Shown: positions 42,498 through 53,644, numbered from the stretch's first letter. The stretch is 64,000 nucleotides of DNA from Caenorhabditis remanei (GCF_010183535.1 NC_071333.1:3720001-3784000), one strand, 5' to 3'. The notes: a model not told the origin generated them from the sequence alone. Made by a program: numbers and translations.

Positions 42498-45400
42498 ATG
42501 AGTGCAACCCCAGTGAAGGACCGTCTCAAGGCCAAAGCGGAAAAGAGGCAAGATGACCAAGCGCACCGTAGGTTTTCTGTTAAACGTGTGTATCTAATTT
42601 TCAAAATACAGATATTCGCTGTTGCTTGGCCAACGAAAAGATGTGCAAGAATCCGTTCTGGCGTAAGTTTTGTTATCAGGTTTCAAACGCGTATCTTGAA
42701 TTTACAGACGCGGACTGTTGCCCGTTCAATGAAGGCTCGCAAAAAGGAGTGGCGCCGTGCGCGCCGATCCCAGCACCAAGGACCGTCTTCAAACCGGTGG
42801 CCACTTCTGCTCCCACTCCAGCTCCGAACCCACTTCTCACACCAACGCCGCTCCAAAAAAATAAGAGCACCCAATCAGAAACCAAGGACAAGGATATGGA
42901 GGAGGAAGTGAAAAAAATGAGAGGACTCGTTGAGAAAATGGAAAAGGAAGTCGAGAAGATGACAAAGAAAATGGGAAAACAGAAAACATTTCATGAGGAG
43001 TGCCAGAAAAAATGGAACGAGGAATGTGAGGGGTGAGTTTTGAAACTATTCAAGTTTTAGATAGACATATACTAAAACTGTAGACGAATCATCAATCCAA
43101 GCAAACTTGAAATATGAACATTTTTGCCCAAAAATTGGTAATTTTTGAATCAAAGTTATTTTAAAACTTCCCTTTCTGTCTCTATTAACTTTTTTGCTTT
43201 TTACAGATTGAAATCTCGCGCCGCCGACCGCTCTCAAAAACTCGAAAGTCAGGTCAAAGAGATGGCTGATGACGTTGCCAAAATCAAAGACAACAACAAG
43301 TAAGTTCACAATTTGTTGTGATATCGAAAGTATTCTTATTCCAGTCTCACTTTCATCAATATTAAAGACGAGCAGAATGCTCTCAAAAATCAGCTACTCG
43401 TCACCACTCAAGAAGTGTCCGCTGGAAAAATGCAGATCCAACAACAAGAGAAGGAGAATGCTCACCTCCATCAGCAATTGGAAGCGGCTAATTTGCAAGA
43501 GTTAGTCGTTTCCAGAGTGCGGCCCCGGGCTCAAAAACCCGGGTGATACCCGGGGATCCGGGATTGACAAATACCCGGGTACTCGGGCCGGGTATTACCC
43601 GGGTAGAACAAAACCCGACCCGGGTAAACCCGGGTTACCCGGGCGATTCCCGACCCGGGTATTACCCGGGTAATACCCGTGTACCCGGGTCGGGTGTCGC
43701 CACTTTCGGATATTTGTTATTCCTGACGATTACCTTGTCACGGGCCGGCCCGGTTCGGCCGGCAGCCCGACCTGGCCCGCGCGGCCCGTTTTGAAACATG
43801 TTTTAGAAATTTTTTTGGAAAAAAAGTTTTTGACTAAATAATTAAAATTCAATCAAAAGTTGAATATGTATGATAATTTAAGCATTTTTACTATAACTAT
43901 TTAAGCACTTTTACTCTTGGAAAATTTTCAAAAAATGTGCTTTAAAAAATTATACCAATTTTTAATCCAGGCCAGGCCGAACCGGATGTCGCTTTAGATT
44001 TTTTGCACCGGATATTGTGAATGTTAGACTTTTTGCATTTCATAGTATACTGTATACCTCACAATCGTTTAAAACTCAAAACAATTTGCGATTCTAGCTA
44101 CGCAAGTACCCGGGTACCCGGGTTACCCGGCCCGAGTATTACTCGATCCGGGTATACCCGGGTTATCCCGGGTACCCGAACCAAGAACCCGGGTTACCCG
44201 AGTCTCAAAACCCGGATTCGGGTAGAATTACCCGGGTAGACCCGGGTCTCGGGTACCCGGGGCCGCACTCTGGTCGTTTCCTTGTTACTCTAGCTGAAAA
44301 TGCAATTTTATTCAGGTCCGAGTCGGCAAAGACGATTTCAAGGCAATGTGATGAAATTCTGGAACTGAAAAATAAGTTGGCAGCATCCATCAACTCAGAG
44401 GAGGGAACAAGAGATGTTCTGAACATGTGAGTTTCTCAAAAGTTTAAATTATTTTGCATAAATTAGGATATTCAGGACCAATGCCCGGCTCCAATACAAA
44501 ATTGATGAAATTCAAGTGCTTCAAAATCAACTTCGTTTAAAGACTCTGTTGGTGCAGGCAACTGAAACAGAAAGTGCAGAGGTGGAAAAGTAAGTTATTG
44601 TTTACACCTTTGGAAAACGTTAAACGCGTCAGAAGTCTTCCGTGCGCATATCGCAATAAAAATGTTTTCACCGAAAAAATCGAATTTTTTGGAGCTTATA
44701 AATAAGGTTAGACAAAATTACGAAACGTTGTGCTATAAAAACCTACATGAACTTCACTGAAATAGGTATAAAACGGGTGATTTGGTAATTTTTGTATACT
44801 CGATGAAAACATTTTTGCCATGCGCCTTTAAGCTACAGTAAAAACTTGCACTGCTATAGCGTCAGTAATTGCTTAGGCCATTTGGGTGCGTAGGGGCCCG
44901 TACTGATAGTCATCTCAACTCACTAATTCCAGACTTCAAAAGGAGATGCAGATGCTAAAATTGGAGATCCAACATCATCGGACGGAGACCGCAGTCCGAG
45001 GCGATAAAACCGGTGCGAGCCTCCTCTCCATCAGCACCACCAACGCCCGGATCCCGCTGCAAGCTCCCATTCGATGGGCGCAGTCCTCCCTGGCCAAATC
45101 TCCAAGAAGCCGACCAACCTCCGTTGGCGTTGCAATCACCGACTCCGCCGAGCCGTGGAACCAGCCGCCACCGTCTATTCTTGCATTGAGCTCAATGACA
45201 GGAGGCGGTTTGGAGTCCTCTGGCTCGGCCTCTCTCGACCTGCACCAACTCTCCACTTCAACCGCCTACTCCACAAGTATCAGGATCCAACAACCATTCA
45301 CTATGTTCTCATCTTTGCTGAGCCACTCGGAGGCCACTCGCTCGACTCTTCTCGTCCCTTCACAGTTTCCCGCATCAACTGTCCATTCATCCTCTTTCTC

Positions 45401-45654
45401 CAATGCCACACAACTTAACCAGCCACCAGCGTATCATTCTTCCAACTTGGATGAATGCGCAATGTGTGGCAGTCCGATGACGTCGGATCTGAAGTCAATC
45501 CGATGCGGAACGTGCTTCAATTTGTTCCATGAGATCGTAAGATTTACTGAAAACTAGATTCAAATAATTCATCAGCTATTTCTTTCAGTGTTCCGTAGTC
45601 TACAAGGAGCAAATCGGAATAACCTGCGAAGGATGTAAGCGATTGTTTATGTGA
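42498..45654 (+). CDS. Coiled-coil protein with C-terminal C4HC3 (PHD/RING-like) zinc finger
   Basis: Nine exons with agreeing phases: 42498-42567, 42612-42662, 42708-43032, 43207-43299, 43345-43500, 44316-44426, 44476-44589, 44933-45536 and 45589-45654; 529 residues. The ATG lies one base after TTTCAG, a likely trans-splice acceptor. From the N-terminus: a basic start (MSATPVKDRLKAKAEKRQ), a cysteine cluster (RCCLANEKMCKNPFWHADCC), a proline-rich segment, then heptad-rich coiled coil from about residue 95 to 310. A Ser/Thr/Pro-rich linker follows, then a zinc finger with Cys 482, 485, 498, 501, His 506 and Cys 509, 521, 524. C4HC3 spacing fits PHD-type or RING-variant fingers. A chromatin or ubiquitin-ligase role would be inference only. 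The intron after exon 5 took a hAT-like insertion only 12 bp past the donor. A polyadenylation signal AATAAA is at 46035. Related to the short gene at 38036. Confidence 0.88.
43513..44272. mobile_element. hAT-like MITE (copy 1) with 8-bp target duplication
   Basis: The ends CAGAGTGCGGCCCCGGG and CCCGGGGCCGCACTCTG-type complement are inverted repeats, flanked by the 8-bp direct duplication GTCGTTTC (43505-43512, 44273-44280). CAG-start ends with an 8-bp duplication are diagnostic of the hAT superfamily. Both terminal regions are built of ACCCGGGT palindromic units around an AT-rich core; there is no transposase. Copy 2 (53937-54754) is in the opposite orientation. It sits in an intron of the zinc-finger gene. 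Confidence 0.9.
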
Positions 45655-46708
45655 GAGCTTTCCATCTAATCCCTCTTTTCCTTCAAATCATTTTTGGTAT
45701 CATTCTTGTGTTCTCCTCTTTCTTGAACTTGCCTATTCATCTTCTTCTCACCTTCCTTCCTCCCGCCCTCCGTCTTTACACCGTTCGCATTTTTAACTTC
45801 CCGTCTTTCTCCGCCATCGTCTCAATTCAGTACCCGTAAACGTTCAAAGACCCTACCCGAGTCCCATAATTCTCATGTCCTCTTTATTCCTTCCTATTCA
45901 TATATTTTTTGCTGATTCCTAGTATTATATTTCCAACGATTCCCATGGTAAAGTTCATCAAGCTTCGTATTGTAATGTGTTCTATTTACTTACTCTTTTT
46001 TGATTTGTTCAGTGTATTTTTCGTCTTGACTCTGAATAAAAAAGCGATCTTGGATATAAACTACTTTTTTTCCTTCAAAAATACATATATAAAACACATT
46101 AGGTCATTGATAAACCATTGACTACACTGCATTCAGATGAGAGGTAGAAAAATTATAATATTAATGTAGATCACATACGAATAGAAATGACCAGTCGGTT
46201 GACGCAGCCTACGGCAGCTCAACCTCCTTCCCTACACCACTCTTCTCAGTTTCCGCGCCTGCGACGCTACTCTACTGTATCAAACAGATAAATTTTAACT
46301 TATGATTGATCGGCGGCGATGCCGCCTCCCTCCCCTGAACATGGTAGGCTAAGATCATGTTTTAACAATTCCTCATCCTATAATAGAATTTATTACTTTT
46401 TTATAGATGACCAAGCAAGCTGCGATGAAGTTCCTTATTCACAAATAATTATCACTTCTTGAGAAAAGTTATTTCATTCATTATACTCTTAATCAGCTTC
46501 TGTGTGTAACTTCTGTGTGGCGGAGACATCCGAGATCACAGAATTTATCGTACTAAATACAGGCAATGTCTATTTCGGCTTGAGACTGAGAAAACCTTAC
46601 GTCTAACGTGAAAAAACCAATAAAATTTGTACAAATTTATTTCTATTTCAAAAATTTATTTAAAAGAAGTAAATACAAATTCAAGACAACGGGTGACAAT
46701 TTATAATA
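45655..46708. other. 3' UTR of the zinc-finger gene, then intergenic
   Basis: Pyrimidine-rich sequence follows the stop, with AATAAA at 46035-46040 as a plausible poly(A) signal. No further gene is seen to 46708; a GGCGGCGATGCCGCC palindrome is at about 46311. Confidence 0.5.
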
Positions 46709-46955
46709 TACAGTACCGCTCAAAAGGTTGTCAACTTTGACTGTTTTCAGTGGAAAATGACCAACATTGACACCAAAATACACTGTCAAAGTGGATTATT
46801 TCCTAAGATCATTTGAAAGATGAGAAAACGCTGATTCCAAATATATGTATATTCAGTTTTTGCCCTCGAGGCGTGTTATTACCAGGCGTCGAGGGCAAAA
46901 ACTGAATATATATTTGGAATCAGCGTTTTCTCAGCTTTCCAATGATATAAGTCAC
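46709..46955. repeat. Mariner-type end plus long hairpin
   Basis: Starts TACAGTACCGCTCAAAAGGT after TA, a Tc1/mariner-like terminus also seen inverted at 59705-59721. A near-perfect hairpin follows, arms about 46822-46873 and 46886-46932 (GAGAAAACGCTGATTCCAAA at the outer edge, GCCCTCGA at the inner edge). Its far edge overlaps the stop region of the minus-strand open frame at 46952. Confidence 0.6.
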
Positions 46956-47134
46956 GTCCCATAACTCCAAACTGACTCCATGACCTTCCCTAGTAACTCC
47001 CGATGGACATCATAATCTCCTGGAATCTCCTGGATGGCGATGTTCTTCTTCCAACGAAAGTTCACCTCGGGCAGCCAATTTTGTCCTCCGAATCCCAAGA
47101 AATTGTTCATCATATCCTCCATGAACATTGTCAT
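46952..47134 (-). CDS. Unrecognised C-terminal coding fragment
   Basis: Minus-strand open frame of 60 residues, MTMFMEDMMNNFLGFGGQNW through ESVWSYGT, ending TGA at 46952. An acceptor (ACTTGCAG) immediately precedes the ATG, and a second (TTTTCAG) lies upstream at about 47163. The composition looks like real protein and not AT noise, but I recognise no family. No upstream exons were identified. It may be the last exon of a displaced or dead gene. Confidence 0.35.
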   Translation of the reverse strand: MTMFMEDMMNNFLGFGGQNWLPEVNFRWKKNIAIQEIPGDYDVHRELLGKVMESVWSYGT

Positions 47135-47199
47135 CTGCAAGTTTTGTAATATTGTGCTAGGAACTGAAAAGTATGAAAAAAAATGTTTTGTCACTTTGA

Positions 47200-48280
47200 T
47201 GGAATGTATTTTGACCCATGAAGCTCACTCAATGTGTTTTGCTAAGAGAAAATGTACCACAAAGGGTTTTCATGTGACGTGACTTCGTTTTCGAGATAAT
47301 TGTAACGAATTTCATGTAGTTTTTGGGAAAAATATGAAATTAATGAAAAAAATAATTTTTGGTCTTGAAAAAAGTGAAAATGTGACATCCTCCAAAAATA
47401 TTTTTTAATTGCCAATGCAGGAGGTTTCATACGTCTGGTAAAAAAAATACAACTCATTTGGACAATTTTCCTTTATAGCTGTATAACTGCTTCCGAACGA
47501 GAGTTAAGGAAAAAATTGCCTTGAAAGCTTTCGTTTTTCGAAATTATGTTTTTCGAAAAAAATATGACATATTATAAATGAGTTCAAATTCCTGACGTTG
47601 AAAAAGCTTCAAACAAAATCTGGTGAGAATAATAATTTTTAGAATGCGTCACATCATTTTCAACAAAAAAATCACGTCTCTGTTGACTTGTCTTGTCATA
47701 TGTACACTTGTACAAAAATTGTAATTTTTCTCATGTGATGGGAGTGCAAATGCTCATAACTCCTCCAAAACTGAAGCAAACAGGCTCAAAAACAAAAAAC
47801 ATAACACAACTGATTATTCCTCTCCAAAAATCAGTTTTGGGCTGCTTATGCACCTATTCACGAAGAAAAAGTGCGAATTAAAATGCCACATTTTGCATTT
47901 TAATGCTATTCACGAATGCACTTTAATGTGCATAAAAAACACTTTAATTCGAATCAATCTGCATTAAAAAGCGAATTAAAGTGCACATCGTGGCGAGATA
48001 TCTTAGTTAAAATGCATGCGCCTTTCTAAAAAATCTTAATTTTTCAAAAAAAGGTCACGTCACAAAAAAACCCTCTGTGGTTCATTTTTTCTCAGCAAAA
48101 CTCATCGACGGAGCAAAAAAAACGGTTATTTTGGGAGGGAGGGGGGAGTCGAAATAGGTTCCATGTTTGTGGAAAAAAGTTTAGTCCCGACACAAAAGAA
48201 AAATTGCCACTTTTTTTCATAAAGTGATTCAATTTGATGACCCCTACCGCTTGCTCTGAAAAAAAATGTGAAACGCATTT
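47200..48280. other. AT-rich intergenic with a GAATTAAAATGC-type repeat
   Basis: No gene assigned. At about 47866-48020, inverted copies of GAATTAAARTGC and GCATTTTAATGC form an AT-rich palindromic repeat, probably a MITE remnant. Short open frames are not supported. Confidence 0.45.
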
Positions 48281-48355
48281 TTGAGCAACTAATGAGAGCC
48301 CACAACCTCCTGACTGCCATGCCAAATACTAACCGCTATACCACCGATGGTGATT
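48281..48355 (-). other. Degenerate tRNA-like sequence
   Basis: On the minus strand, ATCGGTGGTATAGCGGTTAG matches the 5' half and A box of Asp/Gly-type tRNAs, but the expected GGTTCRA B box is ruined (GGTTGTGGGCTC) and the stems do not close. It looks like a tRNA pseudogene or a SINE head. Confidence 0.4.
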
Positions 48356-49570
48356 GGAAAACTTGTGGATATATCAATTTTTATAAACTCACCAGTCACC
48401 ATAATAAAAAATACCAGAAATTCAATAAAATAGTATAGTCCGCAATATGACAGTCTGATAATGCATAAAAACTGGTAGAATACCTCCTTTTATACTTTTT
48501 TCCTGAAAGGCGGCGTCATCGTCTTGTGTGCCTAATTGTCAGATCCGCCCACATTCGAGAACGTTCCAAAATATAAGTCTTCCCAGAGAACAAGAATAGC
48601 AAGTCTTGTCGGATAAGAAGGGGATTAGTGAGTCTACTGAGGAAAGAACAAAAACCGTTTAATAGAGATGGTCATTAGGCATGTCAAGCAGTTGAGGGAA
48701 TATTGTGGCTTTGTGAGACAATTTTATTATGAATTGTTAGTTTTCTGCAAGGAGCCAATATGAAGGCAATAACCAACAACTTCAGTTTTGTTGTTGGTCT
48801 ATCACCGTATCATTTTCCAAAGGCTTCTCCAATACTTGCGTGTATTCCATTCTTTGATATTCCCAGCCGGATTGCCGAGTGCTTTACACTTATGTGAAAT
48901 TCTTACAGTGTTACTCAAGTGAACTGCTGTATCTTTCCAATTTTTCGAGAATTTCGGAATGTTAACAAAGACTAAATATTTGATGAACATTCGTTTTCTG
49001 GTGACATGAAATTTAGTGGTGTTCCATTAAGTTTGAAAACCGCCACAGTTCGAGATTATTTGAAAAAACATCCCCAGAGCATAAGAGACTATTTTCCAAC
49101 AGCAACCACCATCTGGACAACAATTATTGTCGGATAAGAAAGGATGAATCAACAAAATAAGAACAGTATGGGAAATCTTAAGACTGATGTAAATGAGGAA
49201 TTAGGTGGGCCATTTTGAATTCGGTGGTGAGTTCATGGGAAAAAGGCAACGTTCAGGGAGGGACCAACCACGTCCAACTTGAAGAAACCAGTAAAAATAG
49301 TTTTTTAAGTAAAGGCCAATATAACTTTTCTGTTAGGGAAGCGAAAAAAATTTCTATTTTGATCATTTATGAATTCTATTTATCATTTTCTCTCTTCTTA
49401 TTGCAAACAAATCGAAGCAGGCCGCTGGAAATCTGGATTTTTCTTCCGACTTGATTATATTGTAAACATTTTAGAAAAATTTCTTCTACTGATAAATAAT
49501 CTATTCCAGTTTGTGAACTATAACGATTGATCGCTGATTCATTCATTGGCTAGTTTTAAAGGGGTTGTTG
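48356..49570. other. Intergenic, no supported gene
   Basis: AT-rich sequence with a repeated GTCGGATAAGAA phrase (about 48608 and 49130). A 62-residue minus-strand open frame at 48802-48990 has no recognisable domain. Confidence 0.4.
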
Positions 49571-49578
49571 GTTGAAAA

Positions 49579-50574
49579 CAAGGCTGTCGCACGGCCGGCC
49601 GCGAGAAGAAAAAAAATGAAAAAGCCGCGGCCGGCCGAGGCCGAGGCCGCGGCTTTTTTTTCAAAGTTGCAAAACTTTGTCGTTTTTGAAAAAAGTTTTG
49701 CTGGTTTTTTGTTTTCTGGTACCAATCTGACAACCGGGGTTCGATCCCCACTCGTGCCAAAACTTTTTTGTTTTTTGTTTTTGACATTTTGGTACCAATC
49801 TAACAACCGGGGTTCGATCCCCACTCGTGCCAAAACTTTTTTGTTTTTTGTTTTTGACATTTTGGTACCAATCTAACAACCGGGGTTCGATCCCCACTCG
49901 TGCCAAAACTTTTTTGTTTTTTGTTTTTGACATTTTGGTACCAATCTAACAACCGGGGTTCGATCCCCACTCGTGCCAAAACTTTTTTGTTTTTTGTTTT
50001 TGACATTTTGGTACCAATCTAACAATCATGGTTCGACCCCACTGGTGTCAAAGCTGTTTTTTATTTCATTTTTGGTTTTTGGTAAAAATCTGAAGACCAA
50101 AGTGGCTTTTTCGGAGAAGGACTGTTCTGAAAAGAGACACTTGTAATCTAAAAATGTTTTTTTGATCTGAAATGGTTTCAGAATGGTACAAAAAAGCAAG
50201 AAATGAGATGAAAAAAGGTTTGACACCGGAGGGGTCGAACCCTGGTGATCAGATTGTTACCAAAAAGTCAAAAACAAAAAACAAAAAAGTTTTGGCACGG
50301 GTGGGGATCGAACCCTGGTTGTCAGATTGGTACCAAAAAGTCAAAAACAAAAAACAAAAAAGTTTTGCCACTAGGTGGGGTCGAACCTTGGTTGTCAGAT
50401 TTGTACCAATAAGTCAAAAACAAAAAACAAAAAAGTTTTGCCACGAGGTGGGGGTCGAACCCTGGTGATCAGATTGATAGCAAAAAGTCAAAAGCATATC
50501 TAGTCATGTTTTCAGTTGATATGCTAGAGCCGGCCGCGGCCCTTCACGGCCGGCCGCGATTTTCAACAGCCTTG
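49579..50574. mobile_element. hAT-like foldback element carrying tRNA T-arm-like tandem arrays
   Basis: Inverted ends CAAGGCTGT with subterminal GGCCGGCCGCG (49579 onward; complement ending 50574) are flanked by the 8-bp duplication GTTGAAAA (49571-49578, 50575-50582). Inside, a left array of five 73-bp units (about 49700-50045) and a right, inverted array of four units (about 50215-50490) contain GGGGTTCGATCCCCACT or its variants. That is the T-arm and B box of a tRNA, separated by T/A-rich GTTTTTTGTTTTTGAC tracts. Right-array units are more diverged. No transposase. Confidence 0.85.
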
Positions 50575-50696
50575 GTTGAAAATGTAAAATTGTATTCCAT
50601 AGACTTGAGGTTTGTACTCAATGCATCGAAAATCGAAAGCGCGGGTTTCAAGCTGTCAAGCTGTCAAGATGAAAATACCGTCCACTTTGAATAGGG

Positions 50697-50705
50697 TATA
50701 AAAGG
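50697..50705 (+). promoter_or_regulatory. TATA-box-like motif
   Basis: TATAAAAGG lies 52 bp upstream of the ATG of the decayed secreted-protein gene and is a good TATA match in otherwise mixed sequence. Confidence 0.4.
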
Positions 50706-50756
50706 CTGAGTGTATTGAGGAGCGTTATCTCACTTTCGATTAGTTACCGGAATACT

Positions 50757-51452
50757 ATGTAGTCTTGTCTCCATATTATTCTAAAATCCTTTTTTACTGC
50801 TTTTTATTTGCTTGTGGGAGTCGCCTTTGTCATAGGTCAACGGAGTCATGGAGTGAGTCTTCACAAATTCTATCGACAGTGGGCGATGTCACTGAACGTC
50901 CAGACCGTAAAAAGTCAGGATGTCATGGTCTCGGCTAGAAGTGATGAAGGTCATGCAATCGATGAATCGTCCCACCTCCATCCACTTCGAACGTCATGAT
51001 GGAACTTGAAAAGCAAAGCGAGAAATGACTCCCTTCCCCCAACCGAACCCAATGGTCCTCTTCAGCAGACTTGAGAAATTCCGGGCCGGCCCGGTCGGCT
51101 TGATTTGAATTTTTGAACATTTTCACTACAATTTTTTGTCCAAAAACTTTTTTTTCAGTATCCCCTTTTGATATATTAAACTTCAAGTTGTGGAATTGTC
51201 GTGGTTTTACAAAAATGGAAATTCTAATTTCAATGTTTTCAGATTTATACAGTGAAGAGTGCTTTCATATGCATCGTTCCTAACTCTGGACTACCTGCTG
51301 TTAACCTTGTTGTTTGACGACAAAGGAAGAGACAGCTGTTCACACACTCCCCGATTAAGAAGACTCCGCCCAAGCTCCGCCTATTCCTCGGAGAAGGTCT
51401 GCCCATACTCGCAGATCAGTATAGTTTTTTCGATAACCTACTTTCAAAATAA
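50757..51452 (+). pseudogene. Small secreted-protein gene, apparently dead
   Basis: The ATG at 50757 is followed at once by TAG. After it, the same frame encodes a typical signal peptide (SFFTAFYLLVGVAFVIG) and reaches a consensus donor (GGA|GTGAGT, GT at 50853). The next acceptor (GTTTTCAG, ending 51242) opens in phase into a 24-codon stretch that stops at TGA 51315. Beyond it the frame continues with a dibasic RQRKR and another 40 codons to a TAA near 51450. The intron contains a dispersed repeat (50895-51075). The family is unknown; the pattern resembles a small secreted peptide precursor. Confidence 0.35.
50895..51075 (+). repeat. Dispersed repeat (three copies in the window)
   Basis: Shares CACCTCCATCCAMTTCGAAC, RTCATGATGGAMC and AACCGARCCSARTRGTCCTC with 53645-53830. 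A 3' part is at 52385-52460. Copies 2 and 3 continue into GGGCCACAAACCAAG, which is missing here. No coding potential. Confidence 0.7.
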
Positions 51453-51930
51453 ATAGAAATATCTCAAAATGGTCTATTTGTTTTTTGATGATTTTAATTG
51501 GATCGTATGCTAAATATTGCGGGAATTTAAAACATCAGGAAAAATTTTATGGCTTCTGTACCAATTATTGATGAAAACGTCAAAAAATGGGAAAAAATTT
51601 TGATGAAGAAAAATACGAAATCTGTTCAAACCAATTTCTGAGATGTAAAATCTTGGAATTGGTTCATTTCATGTGTTTTATCAATATTCTGATTGTTTTC
51701 GGAACAAATCTTTTTTTTATTTTTTCGTGAAAAAATGTTTTTCATAAGGGAGGACCCTTATGTGATTTTTGAAAAAATTGAAATATCTCAAATTGGTCCA
51801 CTTACTTTTTGATGATTTTAATTGGATTTAATAAAAAAACACTTTGCGGGAAATATGAATACGATTTGAAATTTTATGGCCTCTAGAGGGATTTTTTGAG
51901 AAAAGTTGAAAAAACATGAAAATGAAATTT
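51452..51930 (+). repeat. Pair of diverged direct repeats, AT-rich
   Basis: AAATATCTCAAAWTGGTC, TTTTTGATGATTTTAATTGG and AAATTTTATGGCYTCT occur in the same order at 51454-51560 and 51779-51890. Nothing coding is seen in the interval. Confidence 0.6.
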
Positions 51931-52499
51931 ACTTGAACGCTTTCTGGGGTGTCTGGGGGCTGGAAATTTGTGTGGAGGTAGTCAAAAGCATTTCTAACAT
52001 GTTACGAAAGTTTCTCGATGCTATCTGGAAATTTGAAAGTTTTGTGAATTTTTGGTGGAAAAGTCAATTATTGGGCCTATTTCCCTATGATGACGTCATG
52101 GGGGACTATTAATCCTAGTTTGTATTAATCCTATTAATCCTAGTTAATCTTATTTTTCCTAGTTTGATACTTTATTTCATTTTTCTTTGAGTCGCGTTCA
52201 GTGTCTTCTCGTCGTGTTTCCTCTCGAATTGTTCGAAGAGTTCAAACTAATACTGCGGCTCTCGATTTGAGTTTTAATATTTAAAACGAGTCGGAAAACC
52301 TTGAAAACGACGGTGGTGACATTTTCCGCAAGTTTCCGGGTTGTCAAGTGAAGCAAGAGAAAACTATGGATAAAGAGGAGAGAAAAAAAAACGTCACCAA
52401 TATTCAAACCAATGAACACATCCCTTACCGAACCCAACGGTCCTCTTTAGGGCCACAAACCAAGCCATGCCGGCCACAAAGAACAGAGGAGTAGGCGGC

Positions 52500-52930
52500 G
52501 TATATGAATGTCGGCGAAACGGAAATCCTTTACTTAGAAAATTTGAAATTTTCAGAATTTCACAAAAAACTTGAGCTCCATTTTTTGTAAAAAATGTTAA
52601 AATTTTTTATTGTTTTTTTTATTTTTTATTATTTCACATTTATTTCACACATTAATTATCTCTTATTTTTCTCCTTTCTGGACCACTGTATTCGAACATC
52701 TTGATTTCTTCCACGGTTCTGCTCTTCAATAACTGCAGCCTTCCTCGATGGGGCCAGCCCCTCCTCTTCCTCTTGTTGAAACGTATTCGAATATGAACAT
52801 CACAGCGTATTGAACAAATTGTTTTTCGATCTCCGGTGATTTCGGCCATTTGAGGGTCAGGAGGGATCGAACCCCTGACCCTCCGATTTGTGGCCGGCGG
52901 TGTTCCCAGTTGAGCCATGCCGGCCACAAA
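52500..52930 (-). repeat. SINE-like element, tRNA-headed (copy 2) and leader fragment
   Basis: The head at 52927-52861 (minus strand) has TGGCTCAACTGG and a B-box-like GGTTCGATCC, the best B box among the copies. The body runs to about 52630, ending TAATTAATGTGTGAAATAA then A-rich. A second leader-only fragment (CATTCATATACGCCGCC) is at 52485-52520. The copy is closely followed by the tetranucleotide microsatellite. Confidence 0.65.
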
Positions 52931-52940
52931 GAACCGAGGA

Positions 52941-52941
52941 G

Positions 52942-53029
<88 letters not shown>

Positions 53030-53443
53030 CACTGACTGACTGACTGACTGACTGACTGACTGACTGACTGACTGACTGACTGACTGACTGACTGACTGAC
53101 TGACTGACTGACTGACTGACTGACTGACTGACTGACTGACTGACTGACTGACTGACTGACTGACTGACTGACTGACTGACTGACTGACTGACTGACTGAC
53201 TGACTGACTGACTGACTGACTGACTGACTGACTGACTGACTGACTGACTGACTGACTGACTGACTGACTGACTGACTGACTGACTGACTGACTGACTGAC
53301 TGACTGACTGACTGACTGACTGACTGACTGACTGACTGACTGACTGACTGACTGACTGACTGACTGACTGACTGACTGACTGACTGACTGACTGACTGAC
53401 TGACTGACTGACTGACTGACTGACTGACTGACTGACTGACTGA
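52941..53443. repeat. Compound tetranucleotide microsatellite (ACAG)n then (CTGA)n
   Basis: About 22 pure ACAG/GACA units (52941-53028) give way through ACACACTG to about 100 nearly perfect CTGA units (53033-53443). The two motifs differ by one base. Confidence 0.98.
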
Positions 53444-53527
53444 ACAGACCTAAAACAGACCTAAAACAGACCTAAAACAGACCTAAAACAGACCTAAAAC
53501 AGACCTAAAACAGACCTAAAACAGACA
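53444..53527 (+). repeat. 11-bp tandem repeat
   Basis: About seven or eight copies of ACAGACCTAAA directly continue the microsatellite and end ACAGACAGAAATG, so it seems to have grown from the same ACAGAC seed. Confidence 0.95.
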
Positions 53528-53644
53528 GAAATGAGTTTTCAAAAGAGAAATATGCCAAAGTTGCATGGAACTGAAAGTGTCTTATCCGGATATCGAAATT
53601 CCATGGAACTCTGTTAGATCCCTTTAATAATAGGCAGTCTACCA

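Noticed and set aside
43543..44426. Pro/Gly-rich open frames in the hAT-like elements (also 53970-54724)
   Set aside because: They are translations of ACCCGGGT palindromic units and appear on both strands.
49539..50468. Open frames repeating KTKNKKVLARVGIEP
   Set aside because: They are translations of the 73-bp T-arm-like tandem units; the frame changes because 73 is not a multiple of three.
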